Shown here: positions 44,601-55,599 of the stretch, piece after piece | Numbering within the stretch: the stretch's first letter is position 1 | How the letters are laid out: each line of letters opens with the position of its first letter | Source of the DNA: Gnetum montanum | Taxonomy: Eukaryota; Streptophyta; Gnetopsida; Gnetales; Gnetaceae | Length of the DNA stretch: 64,000 nucleotides | Assembly: GCA_015680685.1 (NCBI GenBank) | Contig: MNCI01023742.1 | Location: 966,125 to 1,030,124 of the forward strand | Direction of reading: 5' to 3' | Translations under genes and position numbers: made by a program | The notes under the pieces: model-generated | Seen by the model: the letters and a program-made list of their open reading frames with translations, nothing else | What the model was told of the DNA's origin: nothing | Databases searched by the model: none

Positions 44601-44779
44601 GGTTTTTGCTTGAACTTGTCAGGGATTTCCAACTTCCCCCAATTGATATTTTTGATGTTAGGACTTGGAAGTTGGTGCTGGACTTGCTCTAATGTATCTA
44701 TGCTATCAATGTAGGTGCAAGTCAAGCTCTCAATTGGTTCCATGCATATAGTTGAATTGTTATCTTGGTTAGCTATCAA
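41640..44779 (-). pseudogene. Pol of element C: RT, RNase H, integrase
   Basis: Linker 44779-44474 (CMEPIESLT, then DKFKQKPLELKVLPTGMEY). RT: KKKGKWRMCIDFRLLN near 44240, FGLCNAPTTFQ near 43990, and an active site that reads FMDN instead of F(M/V)DD (Asn codon 43912-43914), removing one catalytic Asp. RNase H 43480-43122 (ELMAMVFALEKFRHYVLGYK, then HMDHSVIQFLMNKP). Integrase 42960-42100: H-H-C-C finger (CEHCQ near 42705), core in broken phases, and C-terminal part (RKFNYQLGDKVLDWNPHMHH near 41930). Both stops and frameshifts occur, more than in the element B gag. It would copy the RNA into DNA and insert it, but is inactive. Confidence 0.85.
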
Positions 44780-45399
44780 CCACTAGGTGCCTTCCTATCT
44801 TGTGGTTGTTGCATACAGGGATCTTTGTATGTTAGTTATTGGTGCACATTGGTTGCACGCAAGCAATGTTAAATGTTGTACAAACTAGGACTTTTGCACG
44901 CAATTACACCTTGTGTCACTATATGTGATGCATAAAAATTTCTTCTTCTTGATCTTTCCAAATGTATTTTCCTTTGATATTTCTAGGAAAAGATCATGTA
45001 TTCCTAGGTGCACGTCAATTGTGCTTAGCCATGCTCTTTCCATTATGATTGGGAAGTTCCCCTTAGAGTTGTTGACTTGAATCACTAGGAAATTAGCTGG
45101 ATACGACCACCCATAAATAGTGGTGACAATGTCCTCCACTAGTCCTAATGGATAGTGATGGATTGGTTGGCCAACTCTAAACGTATGTTACTCTTTTTTA
45201 GTGGAGGTAGGTTCCAGGCTTTGTACATTTCTTGAGAGATTAATTTAACACCAGAACCTGAATCCAAAAGAGCTTTGTAGGGTTCATTCCCAACGATTTG
45301 CAAATATATAATAGGACTTCTAGAATTAGAGAATTTCCTAAGAAGGTAGCCAGCTTTAATCCAATCGGTAATTACATGAGTCAACATGACCGTGTGCAT
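44780..45399 (-). pseudogene. Protease region of element C
   Basis: The minus strand has ALLDSGSGVKLISQEM (about 45285), IRLELANQSI, YGWSYPANFLVIQVNN and FPIIMERAWLS (about 45050). The catalytic D-S-G is kept. The flap partner reads MERAW where the sister copy has MGRAW. One phase shift lies at about 45145. The tail has a stop near 44885. Confidence 0.8.
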
Positions 45400-47906
45400 T
45401 AAGTGCAGTCCTTGGTTCGAAGAAAGCTTTGAAGATTCAAATGGTGGTGAGTTGTTTGGAGAATTTGCCGCTTGTGGTTGTAAAGACTTAGTTGGACTAT
45501 TGGTTCTAAAGAAAGGTTTCTTCTTTATGCAGTTGTCTAAACCAGTAACAAGTTGAGGGTTGACAGCCCTTGTAGCATTACATTGCTACAGCTGGGTAGG
45601 GAGCTTACCCTGCATAGCTGGAGTAGGTGGTAATGGGGCTAAGGGTGGAAGAGGTGTAGTCGGGTGAGAAGGATAGTACATTTGTGAAACCTCTTCTCTA
45701 GGAGAAGGAGTTCTATAGTACTCAGGGTTTGGTAGTGAGACTGAGGAGTAGCATGACTAGTAGAGTCACGTGGAGAGATTGGCTACTACACGTAGTATCC
45801 ATATGGGTTAGGTTAACAGTAATGATACTATTGACATGGTGGTGGCATTCCCCATGATTGTGGGTGTTGCCACTATTGGTACTATTCATTTGGTTGTGGT
45901 GGAGTTCCACTTGGATAATACATCAAGGGTTGGTGAAACTATCTTGGGCTACTTTGAGGATAAGATAACCTTTAGGGTGTTTGTCATCTGTTTAATCGTG
46001 GGTTTAGTGCATACACCCTAGACTCTTACAAATGTGATATTACTGGGCAACATCCCTTAGGATGGTCATATTGACATATCTCACATTCACCATCATTGTC
46101 TGTATCTGAATCCACAACCTCTTCAATGATGGTAGCTTTTCCCTTACCTTTGTTACATGCATATTTAGTTTCTTTCTTTTTTCTCCTTCTCAGTCACTAC
46201 CTAGTTCCCTAGACTCCTCTACTATTTTGAGAATAGCTTGAAATCTATTATCTAGGAAGTCCCACATTTGGTTCACCTTTTTCGATACTTTTGATGCAAG
46301 TTTTTGAATGGGAAAAGTTTTCCTATTCACCATCTCTTCAAGTGGTGACTCTTCTTCATCCTCACAAAATCTAACTCCCTTCTTTCAGAGGGAAGGATCT
46401 CTATTGTATTCCTTCAGACTCTCTCTTTTCCTTAACTCACCTTCCTACTTGGCAACTTGCTCCGATAATCTTTGTACTTGATGGAATCTAAGCTCCAATA
46501 GTCTTCCTTGGGCATAAGTCCCAAGGGTTCTTCATGTTTCGTGCCTAAGTCCATCTATGAGATGGCGTAGTTGTTTCCTCTGCAAGTAACCATGGCCAAG
46601 GCAACAATGTAATAATGCATAATATTGGTCCATGGCAGCATCCAAGGGTTCATGTCCTCCTTGTTTCCATCCTTGGATTTGCTTTCACAGGTTGGAAACT
46701 TAGGAGTATGTTTGATACTCATCATTGAACAGTTCTAACATGGTACTCCATCGATGAATGGATTCTAGTTCTAAGGACCGGTACCAGCTTTCCACTTCCT
46801 TGATCAGTGTCCGTGGAAACAACTTGAGTTTTTGCCACTCGTTTTCTACATTTTGCAAGGCACATGCATCCTGAAATGCTTGCAAATGATTTTGAGGATC
46901 AGGATTGTATCTCGCTTCAAATCATGGGATATTGTTCATGTCTAATCGTTTGATCCTGCTATCTTTTTTATGCCTTTTTGGGATTCTAACAGCCTCAGTT
47001 ATATCTAGCATACTTAGGGTAGCAAGTAGGGGTTCATTGTGATCATATTCTCTATGGCATCTATGATGCCTATGCTGTTCACTACTCTTCCTCCTTTCAC
47101 GGTGTGTTTCTCTCGAATGCCCTCATTCCCTTTCTTGGCTATTTTGTCTATTATTCCTATTTTGCCTACCATTATCCTCAGGGTCTTTCCCTCTGGGATT
47201 TTGTTCCGATCCTGAAGGAGAGGGGGAAGGAGATGATGAAGGTGAAGAGAGAGGAGGACCATCATCATAATGATGCCTACTACCTTCTCTTTGGTGGTTG
47301 TGGCCTTGATCACGGTTACAATCAGAATGTCCATCTTTGTCATGTGTTTGTGTTCCTTTTTTGGATCCTTTGTGTCTGTCGGTACCATAATCTGGGTTAT
47401 GGATGGTTGAGTGAAGATTTTAATACACAACCCCTTGAACAAAGTCAACGGAAGGAACATCATTTTGTGGAAGACCTCCTGAGGCAGGTCCACCACCCTC
47501 CTTTTCGCCTATGACATATGGGACATCCTACAACCACTTTCCCTTCATAGATTTATGATGTCTCTCCTTTTGTAAGTTCCTTTGATGTTGTGCCTCCATG
47601 GGTTGATACTCTTTCGAGTCATGTTCATGCATAATGTACTCTGCCTGTAAGTGTTGCATACTAATTCATGTGAGAACACAAAGAAGCATGCTTAGGATTG
47701 AACGATCAGGAGGTAACACTATGTTAAAAGTAAATTTGTTCATCCTAGTGGAGGATAAAAGTAAATTTTGGTATATACTCATCAGGATGAACGTATACCA
47801 CATGAAACTGTTGGGGCACTGGTAGGTCATCATGTGTACTTTGCCTCTGATTGTTCATTGTGTCAAACCTAGGTGGTGAAACACTCTTGTAAGAAGAAGG
47901 AGACAT
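45400..47906 (-). pseudogene. Gag of element C
   Basis: Start taken at the Met at 47906 (MSPSSYKSVSPPRFD), about 125 bases after the primer site. A Ser/Pro-rich stretch (about 47250-47210) and the core gag domain (46990-46600; HLQAFQDACALQNVENEWQK, then SWYRSLELESIHRWSTMLEL) align with element B. A Cys-rich site near 46065-46110 corresponds to the CGICYYDH box. Stops and shifts are scattered throughout. Confidence 0.75.
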
Positions 47907-48030
47907 GATTAATTCTTTAGTGTGTGACACTTTTCTCTTCTCTTTTCTAATAATTTTAAGATAACAAACCCAAAGGGTTCGTTCCAATGATGGAAAGATG
48001 CCTAAGTTCTAATTAGCACACAAACAAAAA

Positions 48031-48050
48031 AGTCCCTGGCAACGGTGCCA
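48031..48050 (-). other. tRNA-Asp-type primer-binding site of element C
   Basis: Minus strand TGGCACCGTTGCCAGGGACT, one base after the 5' LTR. The standard plant tRNA-Asp site TGGCGCCGTTGCCGGGGA differs at two G-to-A positions. Athila elements commonly use this tRNA. Confidence 0.8.
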
Positions 48051-48051
48051 A

Positions 48052-48896
48052 TGATGAGCGGCAAGGTACCCCTACGCTTAACCATACGAATCCAAGCATT
48101 ACACGTGATCCAGTCGAACTCCAAGGACTAAGTGCTTATGCACCTTCACAGAATAAGGATGGATTAGGTGATCATTATCTTCCCAAGCTTACTCTTATGG
48201 CACGATTGTATGGTTAAGTAAACTTGAGGTATACAATTTTTATGCTTTTTATGTTTTATGTCCTGGTGCTAAAGGGGGAAGAAGTGAATTAATTGAATAA
48301 CTAATTTAAATTAACTAATAAGCTAGGTCCTAACTAGTCCTAACACCAGCATCTGCTTCCACTTTCCATACACATCCTGAACCAGTGTAACACTCCTAGG
48401 ATTACCAAACGCTAATTGTTACTAGGTTACCAAGTGTTCCACACATGCTTGAAGTGGTTGTACTGAGTATGCTTACTTGTGAAGATTAACGAATCAATAA
48501 AAGCAGCATTAATTAACTAATGAAAGCATTAAAGAACTATAAATAGCATTAAGGGTGAGAGATAAGCTATTCTAAATGCTATAAGATTTATCACAAAGTT
48601 CATCTTTATTTCTGGACATAAGGTGTGCTTAGGTACACAATGCGTGAATAAAGATCCGTTCACTTTATGACTCCTACTGCGAGTACTCAGAAATAATTCT
48701 AACTCTGAGAGGGAGAAACTGCAAGAGTTTGGGTAAGGGACTAAGAACTAACTGCTAGACCAAGTGTGCTTGCCTCTTATTTATAGGCAACGAGATAGGT
48801 CCCAATATTGGATGTTCGATATCACTTGGCAGGATCTAATATTGAGAACCCGATATCGTGGATGTAATATTGCAGCCTCAATATCATGGCTCATCA
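48052..48896 (-). repeat. 5' LTR of element C (845 bp)
   Basis: In plus coordinates TGATGAGCGGCAAGG ... CATGGCTCATCA. TATA box (minus) at 48778-48785; several GATATCG-like motifs at about 48800-48890. Partner of 38947-39740. Confidence 0.9.
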
Positions 48897-48901
48897 ATCT
48901 T
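48897..48901 (+). repeat. Target-site duplication ATCTT, right
   Basis: Exact partner of 38942-38946. Confidence 0.85.
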
Positions 48902-49146
48902 GATAGCATAGCATAAAAACCCAACACATAGCATTGACTTTTGCATCATGAATGGTAATATTATTAATGGAAACATGAAGAAAAATGACTTAAGAAAAGA
49001 GAAAATTATAAAGAAATGAAATGAAAAATATCAAGAAATGAAAAAACATATTAAGAATTAGAAAATGGTAAAATAAATAGGAATATGAGAAAAATTGTAC
49101 AACAAAAAATGAAAAGCATGTATTAGTTCTTGCATCAAGATGGGGT

Positions 49147-49161
49147 ATCTCCCCCACAACT
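49147..49161 (-). other. G-run after the coding part of element D
   Basis: Minus strand AGTTGTGGGGGAGAT, identical to 9758-9772 in element A. It may be a second polypurine tract; the function is inferred. Confidence 0.4.
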
Positions 49162-49251
49162 AATCTTGTGGGCAAGCATTTGGCAAATGGATTGCACACC
49201 TTGGCTATACACCACAGTTTTTTCCATTTATCATATTTTTTATTTAATCGT

Positions 49252-49990
49252 TCACATGGTAGCACATCCAACATTGATGATAATCTCATTCCAATTAGGA
49301 GAAATATCTTCAACTAGACTTGAATGTATTTCCTTTTTAGAGGGTCTAGATGTGTTTCCTTCTTCTTCTTGATTTTCTATCTTATTTTGTGGGTCTTCTT
49401 GTTTAATATATTTTGTAGGTGTATAGTTAGAGTGTAAGATGTCTATGTCTAAGTTCTCTATTTGATCCATTCCCTTAATTCTAGAAATAATAAGTGGATT
49501 GTTTGGTTCTGTGCATCTTTTAAACAATTTTGTACTCTTATTTCTTAGCCACTAGGTGTCTTCTAGTTTAGTGGCTATTGAGTAGACTTGTTTTCCCTCA
49601 AACACTTGTTCCTTAACATTGTTGTGAATTGGCATAGGAGTTATGTAGATATTCTGATCTTCAGGTTCACAGCTACATCCTTTATTATTAGTAGTAATGC
49701 ATGGAGGTTTCTATCTCTCCATAGTTATAGGTTTATCTTTTTTTTTTCGTGTTTGAGTGATGATGGTTATTGGATTTTGCATATGATCAAGAGACATTAT
49801 TTTAGAGAGGAAGGATGTTGCAACAGATTGGCCTTGTTCTAGTAGATCTACTAGTTTTATGATCACGCATGGAAATTGTCCTAAAGAAAGAACATTTTTG
49901 AGGTTGTGGTTGAAATCTACTAGCATTATCATCTTTGTGTCTATTCACAAAAAAGAAGCTTTTTTTCAATTGATGTTGTAGTGCAAAACC
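49252..49990 (-). pseudogene. Linker-like reading frame of element D
   Basis: The minus-strand piece VYSIATKLEDTWWLRNKSTK near 49600-49545 matches the post-protease linker of element C (LYATT...GTWWLIANQ), followed by KGMDQIENLDIDIL where C has a CMEPIE...IDTLEQ pattern. The upstream frame (49932-49711) has no protease D-(S/T)-G motif. The end, NEIIINVGCATM, has no counterpart in the other copies. One or two stops interrupt it. Function unknown. Confidence 0.45.
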
Positions 49991-50199
49991 TTCTTGTGTT
50001 AGTGGTGAAATGTGATGGAGAGAAGTATGAGAATATTGAGTATATGATAGAGGATGAAAGGTGTGAGGTGGTGATCCTTTAGAAGATGTTTCAAGTTGAT
50101 GATATTCGAGAGAGTGGTAGTAGCAATTTGAGGTAGAGGAAGTAGAACCATTTACGGCAATGGGTTGTTGAATGTAATATCCAGATGGGTCTAGCTGGT

Positions 50200-51905
50200 A
50201 GTAAGGGTAGTGCTAGTTTGATGATGGCCTCCCCCACAACTGTGCATTTTGCCATTGTGGTTAATAGTAGTTTTGAGGATGATAAGAAGTCCCACTAGGA
50301 TAGTACGGTTGGTTGTAGGATTGTCAATAATCACCTTGTGATAAAGGTAATTTCATATGCATTTGCTTTTGTACAAACTTAGGATTCAAAGAAAAAGCCT
50401 AATACTCATGTAGCTTAACATGGCTGGGCAATAGCCCTTTGGATGTTCATATAGGTAGATGTCACATCCATCATCCTCTTCTATGGTTGAGTCTATAGCC
50501 TCTTCTTTTATAGCCATTTTTTATTTTTCCCAATAAGTGTTCCTACTTGTTTCTTGGTTCTTTTCTCGCCTCTTTTTTTAACCAATTGATTCATTTTACA
50601 TTGCTCTCTCCTATATTGTTTTCATGTAAGTTGTAACTTTGTCATTTTTCAACTCCCACATCTTATCTATCCTTGCTTCAAGCACATCGATAGACTTTTG
50701 TATTGGCAAGGTTTGTTGTGAAATCACCTTATCGAGAGCTAGCTCTCTTTCCTCATCATAGATATGGACCCTTTTCTTTTAAAGAGTTGGATCCTAGTTA
50801 TATTTCTATACATTCTCTCATTTACATAGCTCTCCTTCTTCTTTTTCCACCCACTCGATTAGCCTTTGTATCTAATGGGCTTTTAGTTTGGATAATCGAC
50901 CTTGGTCATAAATTACAAGGATCTCTCTTATTTGATTACAAAGCCCATCTATTATGTGGAAAATTTTCTCTTTTTAAGAGAAATCATGGTCAGGACATCT
51001 ATGTAGTAGCGAATAGTATCTATCCAAGGCCACATCCAAGGGTTCATGATTTTCTTGCTTCCACACTTAGATTTGTTTTCTCAGGTTGAATACTCTCACA
51101 TAGGTTTGGTATTTTTCATTGAAGAGTTCCAACATTGTAGACCATTGATGGATTGAATTTAGTTCCAATGATCTATACCAACTTCCAACTTTTTCTACTA
51201 TCGTCCTAGGAAAGAGCTTGAGCTTTTGCTACTTGTCTTCAATGGTTTGCAAGGCATAGACATCATTGAAGGCTTGTAAATGATGTTGGGGATCATAATT
51301 GTAGCCTCTCCTAAATTTATGAATGTTTTCCATATCAAGTCGTTTGATGTGGTGTTCCCTTTGATGAGTTTGGGGTATTTGAACTACCTCCCAAATATAT
51401 ATTAGATCCTTGGTAACCAACAAGGGTTCATTTGTATTAGATACATCATGATGATAATCTATATTTTTATTTGTATGATTGTGATGATCTTGTCTATGCT
51501 CATTTTGATGTCTTTAATTTTACCCTTGGGTTGAATTTCTATCTTTATCTTGACCCCATAGTGGAGCTCTATCTCTATACCTATGTTCAGCTTCATCAAA
51601 ACTAGACATTGAAGAGGAAAAGGAATATGAGGAACTAGGGAATCACCATGGTTCCTATATCTCCCTCATGGTCCCTTGATTTATCTTTTCTAGGTTTAAA
51701 GGAGGTCCTACGCCTTGAGGCCCTCCTTGTTCTAGGAATTTCTCCATATCCTTGAGGATTATTTGCACCAATTGAATATAGTCCTTGTGTGTAGTAAGAG
51801 TGGAAGTGAGCATATGAAACCCCTTCCTGAGGTTGTTCACTTCAATTCTCTTCAGTATAGAACCTATCATTTCTCCTATGAGTGTTCTAATCATACTTGG
51901 TCCTA
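50200..51905 (-). pseudogene. Gag of element D
   Basis: The core domain is clear on the minus strand: HIKRLDMENIHKFRRGYNYD near 51340, PQHHLQAFNDVYALQ near 51270, then KLKLFPRTIV and SWYRSLELNSIHQWSTMLEL (51200-51130), and further helices to about 50900. The C-terminal tail has the QLWG.P-type Gln/Trp patch near 50240. Many stops and shifts. More diverged than the gags of B and C. Confidence 0.7.
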
Positions 51906-52023
51906 TGTGAAGAATACATGGTTTAACGTGTGTGACTTTAAAATATTAATATTTTCTAAAATATAAATCATTAACACTTTGACAACGATCTTGTATGATA
52001 CAACTAATCTAGATAACTAGCAC

Positions 52024-52043
52024 CATCTTTGACAACGACGCTA
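52024..52043 (-). other. Decayed tRNA-Asp primer-binding site of element D
   Basis: Minus strand TAGCGTCGTTGTCAAAGATG, one base after the LTR; consistent with TGGCGCCGTTGCCGGGGA after several C-to-T and G-to-A changes. Confidence 0.55.
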
Positions 52044-52044
52044 A

Positions 52045-53046
52045 TGATGAGCAGCAGGTACCCCCTATGCCCAACCATATGAATCACAAGTGTTCATGTG
52101 CAACCTAATTGAATTCCATGGATTGGAATAGTTTGGCATCTAAATCATTAAGTATTGATTGCAATTCACTATCTTCCCACTTGGAGTAGTGGTAGCTTTG
52201 TCATGTATGATTTAATCCAAAGTGAGGCATATGATGGTTGATGTTGCTTTGACTTTATGCTACTCTTGATGATAACAGAGAAATCAATTATTTAATCTAA
52301 TTAACAACATAAAGATAAATTCTAAACTAGTCTACAGGTGATGAGTATCTGTTCCTAGCTTGTCGTACACGTCTTGAACCCACATATCCACTACTAGGAT
52401 TACCAAGCATTATGCTACTAGGCGAACCAAGTAATAACACTACTAGGATTACCAGGAAAATATGTGTTTATGCTCAAAACTATCATGTTCATTCCACCAA
52501 TTGATTAATATTTGTGAAAATGTAAATATTAACTAAGTACATAGAATATAAATTGCATTGAAAGTAAATTTAATCTAAGTCAAAGTGCTGCAATGAATAA
52601 GAACCAATCTTAATCTTATTGCCATTCATGGAATGTATCCAAGTACATTGCCACTCAAAAAAGACAATGTACAACTAAGTCAGATCCACACTATGGGCAC
52701 TTAGTGATTATTCTCTAAGACTACGAAATAAAAATACAAGGGTTTAGCTACTCTATTGATAAAAGAATGCCAAATACATATTGGGTGCATGCATATTTAT
52801 AGGTGAAAATAGACACTGTGTTGACTTGTATGCATCAACACATCAATGTGTATGCATGGATGGGGCTACATTGATGCGTATCCATTGATGTAGCTGTAAT
52901 ATTGCATCTACAACATCGTAGATGTGATGTAGCATCTATGATGTAACAGTAAATTGAGACACACCAACAGGGATTCTATAATGCAGATGTGATGTAGTAT
53001 TTACAACATAGCATCTATGATATCTCAGCCAACTGATGGTTCATCA
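52045..53046 (-). repeat. 5' LTR of element D (1,002 bp)
   Basis: In plus coordinates TGATGAGCAGCAGGTACC ... CTGATGGTTCATCA. TATA box (minus) at 52794-52801. The U3 end (52820-53030) is expanded by repeats of ATCTATGATGTAGC-like and CATTGATG-like units, which makes it longer than the LTRs of B and C. Confidence 0.8.
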
Positions 53047-53499
53047 ATCTCTCAAAGCAAAATAACAATAGGCAAGACATACATAGATTTGATTTATGGT
53101 GCATAGAAATTGAAATTTTATTACATACATAGATATGGATTTATTTAATGGTAGATATATACATGTTATGAGTTTTAAAAACATCCTTAAGAAAATTACC
53201 AAGTATTTTTGATAGCATTTAATATAAATCAACAAAATTTGCAACTATAATATTTCATCTTTGTCTAATGTAAAACATTACATGAAAATGTGGTATTCAT
53301 TTTCAATGCTATTTGTATTGCATAGTTCACATATTCATTTTACATGAAGAATTTATACATCTACCTCATTTAACTCTTATATGATGAGATCCCATTCATA
53401 CTTTGCTAATTTTGCATTATAAGTAATGAGGAATAGCAAAAAATAAATAGTTTACCATTAAATTAAGGCCTCCCCTAGTACTATTCAAATAGAAATTTT
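53047..53499. other. AT-rich spacer
   Basis: No gene or clear repeat. Confidence 0.4.
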
Positions 53500-54120
53500 T
53501 TTTCTCTTCTACATTTTCCCAAAGTATATGATATACTACTTGTTTTGTCAAATTGCAAACTTCGTTTGGATTAGAATAAAGAATATACACTTGAATATTC
53601 TATGTGTTAAGCCACAGACTCCCTCAATGAAGCCATGTTTTATCGTGGGTTTCCATCATCAATTTTTTGGAATATTTATGCAATGAAGATGCAAAAATAT
53701 TAAGTGTAGGCTATAAACAAACAAATAGTTTCAACCTCTAACGATGTCATCTTTGCTTCAAGAAGCATAATATAATATTATATTTGTCTCTTCACTTTTT
53801 CTAAATTCCTTTTATCTATTTTCAATATTTATTTGATAGAGTATAATTCCATACAAGACACACATAAAGAACAATAGGTTGAACAATTACATGATAAAGT
53901 TATTTTTATATATCCAAAGCTAGAATAGATTCCTTCTTATATTTGTTTTTTAAAGTAATTAAGGCTTTCATACCACTTGTAATTATCTAAGTAATGTACT
54001 TATCTCATTTGTATTTTGAATTGTTCTAATAGGTAAATACTTCTATTTATACATAATTTTATCATCAACTAAACATAATTATGGAAAATGAAATGAATGG
54101 AAAGTTAGCTAACTAATACG
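53500..54120 (-). mobile_element. LINE C-terminal fragment
   Basis: The minus strand gives broken text such as WYESLNYFKKQI, then CMELYSIK, similar in order to the region after RT in plant LINEs (a KxALxALKK segment, then a YGSELW-like block). Recognition is weak because of stops. Confidence 0.35.
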
Positions 54121-54149
54121 CTTGTAAAAAAATATGAGATAAAAGGTAA

Positions 54150-54545
54150 TTTGAATAACTATCGCACAATTGTTGTAAGTAATATCTTTGCTAAGTTGTT
54201 AGATACTTTTCTTGTAAAAGTTAGCATTTGGCCAATAGGTATTAATCATAGAGCAATATGTCACGCTAGTTCAAACAAAGTCATTTTATAACTGACCATT
54301 TAATTACCCTAAAATATTGAATAGAAGATAAAAAACCTCATAGAAAATTGTTTATTTGCTTTGTTAACCTTGCAAAACTACATGCTTCTATGATTTGTAA
54401 AAAATTATGGTTATCCCTCAATAAATTAGGCATCCTTGCAAAATTGATGGCAACAATGCAAAGGCTATATGAAGAAGTCATCATTGAGCTTAAAGACAAT
54501 GAATCAAGGATAATTTTTGTCTCTAAAGCAAAATTAGAATAATGC
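54150..54545 (+). mobile_element. LINE RT fragment in plus orientation
   Basis: The plus strand reads NLNNYRTIVVSNIFAKLLDT near 54155-54215 and, after stops, KLGILAKLMATMQRLYEE near 54420-54475: the early and middle RT of a LINE (NYRGI..S...K; KLGIP..L...I..LY). It lies 50 bases from a minus-strand RT fragment of the same type. Confidence 0.6.
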
Positions 54546-54593
54546 AATAATATCCTTTATTCCTAACTCTCTCTATTTTTTGGACATTAACTT

Positions 54594-55330
54594 TCATTCT
54601 TGAATGCCAACAAAAGTCATTAAGAGTATTACACATTTGTTACAATCCGACCATTCAATTTGAAATGAAGGCAACATCATCAACATAGAGTGAAAGTGAA
54701 TTGCTTCCAATTGTAATTGCAAAAAAATTTGATATTTTATGCATCCACTCTTCAAGTTCATCAATAAAAAGAACAAATAAAATAACAATAAGAGGGTATC
54801 CTTGTTTAACCTTAATAAAACTATAAAATAAAATTCTTTCTTGCACATTTGTAAACTAAATGCATACCTCTTTGTAAAGTTTTTGGATAAATAATAATAG
54901 TGTGCTAGGAAATTCTAAATTTTCTAGGTACCTTCATAACCTACTTCAGATGACAAAATCATGGGTTCTAGGAAAATCTACAAAGCAAATAAAACTTTTT
55001 TTTGTGTAGACCATTTGCTTGACCAATAAGATATTTTAAAGTGATGAGGTGATCTATAGTAGAATGTTGTTGCCTAAATAGTGCCTAGAAAATTGCATGT
55101 ATTTGATTTACTTCAGCTCATCTTCCAAGCATAGATTCTAGAATGGTGTCAAGAAGCTTATTAAAAATATTAGTTATTACAATCATTATATAATTATTTA
55201 GATCTTTTTTGTCTTCTTTCTAAAAGAGCATAATTAATTTATTGATGCACCATTCATTTTTCAATCCCACTTCCATAACTAAATTTAACTTCTTGTAGAT
55301 GATATTTCATACCAATGGTCCTCCCCATAC
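54594..55330 (-). mobile_element. LINE RT fragment in minus orientation
   Basis: The minus strand reads NNYIMIVITNIFNKLLDTIL near 55190, then the RT palm with VKQGYPLIVILFVLFIDELE near 54800 and YVDDVAFISN with the catalytic YVDD at 54676-54687. A few stops and shifts are present. It covers the part downstream of, and overlapping, the inverted copy at 54150-54545. Confidence 0.7.
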
Positions 55331-55599
55331 AAGCATTTCTTCATATAACTTATTTACATTAACAACTTTTCCTAATATCAATTTTGTTATTCTATGCATT
55401 ACATCATTAAAATAAATGAATAATGTATTAGCATAGTTATGAAAATATTCTCTTTTATCATTGCTATGAAATAAAGCTTGATCTAACTTTTTAATATATT
55501 TGAGAGAAAAAGCATAGTTTATTTTTCTCTTACTTTGAAATTTTTGAATCCACTTTTTTGGTTCACTGAAGATCGAGACTAAGTATGGTCTTAACAATT
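55331..55599 (-). other. Open frame of unknown nature upstream of the LINE RT
   Basis: A minus-strand frame of 96 codons (55597-55307) without stops, Lys/Asn/Phe-rich, ending just before the RT segment. It may be part of the LINE between endonuclease and RT. No motif recognised. Confidence 0.3.

Larger units (their letters stand above)
38947..48896 (-). mobile_element. Full-length Athila-like element C (9,950 bp)
   Basis: A complete minus-strand structure: 5' LTR 48896-48052, primer site 48050-48031, gag from 47906, protease about 45390-44880, RT/RNase H/integrase 44779-41640, 3' non-coding zone, polypurine tract 39750-39741, 3' LTR 39740-38947, and a perfect 5-bp duplication ATCTT outside. 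Both LTR ends fit TG...CA (TGATGA.../...TCATCA). Coding parts hold many stops and some shifts. The LTRs differ by substitutions and several indels, so the insertion is not recent. Confidence 0.92.
48902..53046 (-). mobile_element. Gag-only Athila-like element D, 5' part
   Basis: Minus-strand order: 5' LTR 53046-52045, diverged primer site, gag (about 51905-50200), a linker-like segment, then AGTTGTGGGGGAGAT at 49161-49147, which in element A marks the end of pol. RT, RNase H and integrase are absent from the expected place without a visible insertion. Element C then interrupts it at 48901/38942. It is a non-autonomous or internally deleted relative and older than element C. Confidence 0.7.

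Noticed and set aside
50229-50241. A second TTGTGGGGGAGG-like polypurine tract in element D
   Set aside because: It falls inside the Gln/Trp-rich part of gag (QLWG.P), so the similarity is probably coding coincidence.
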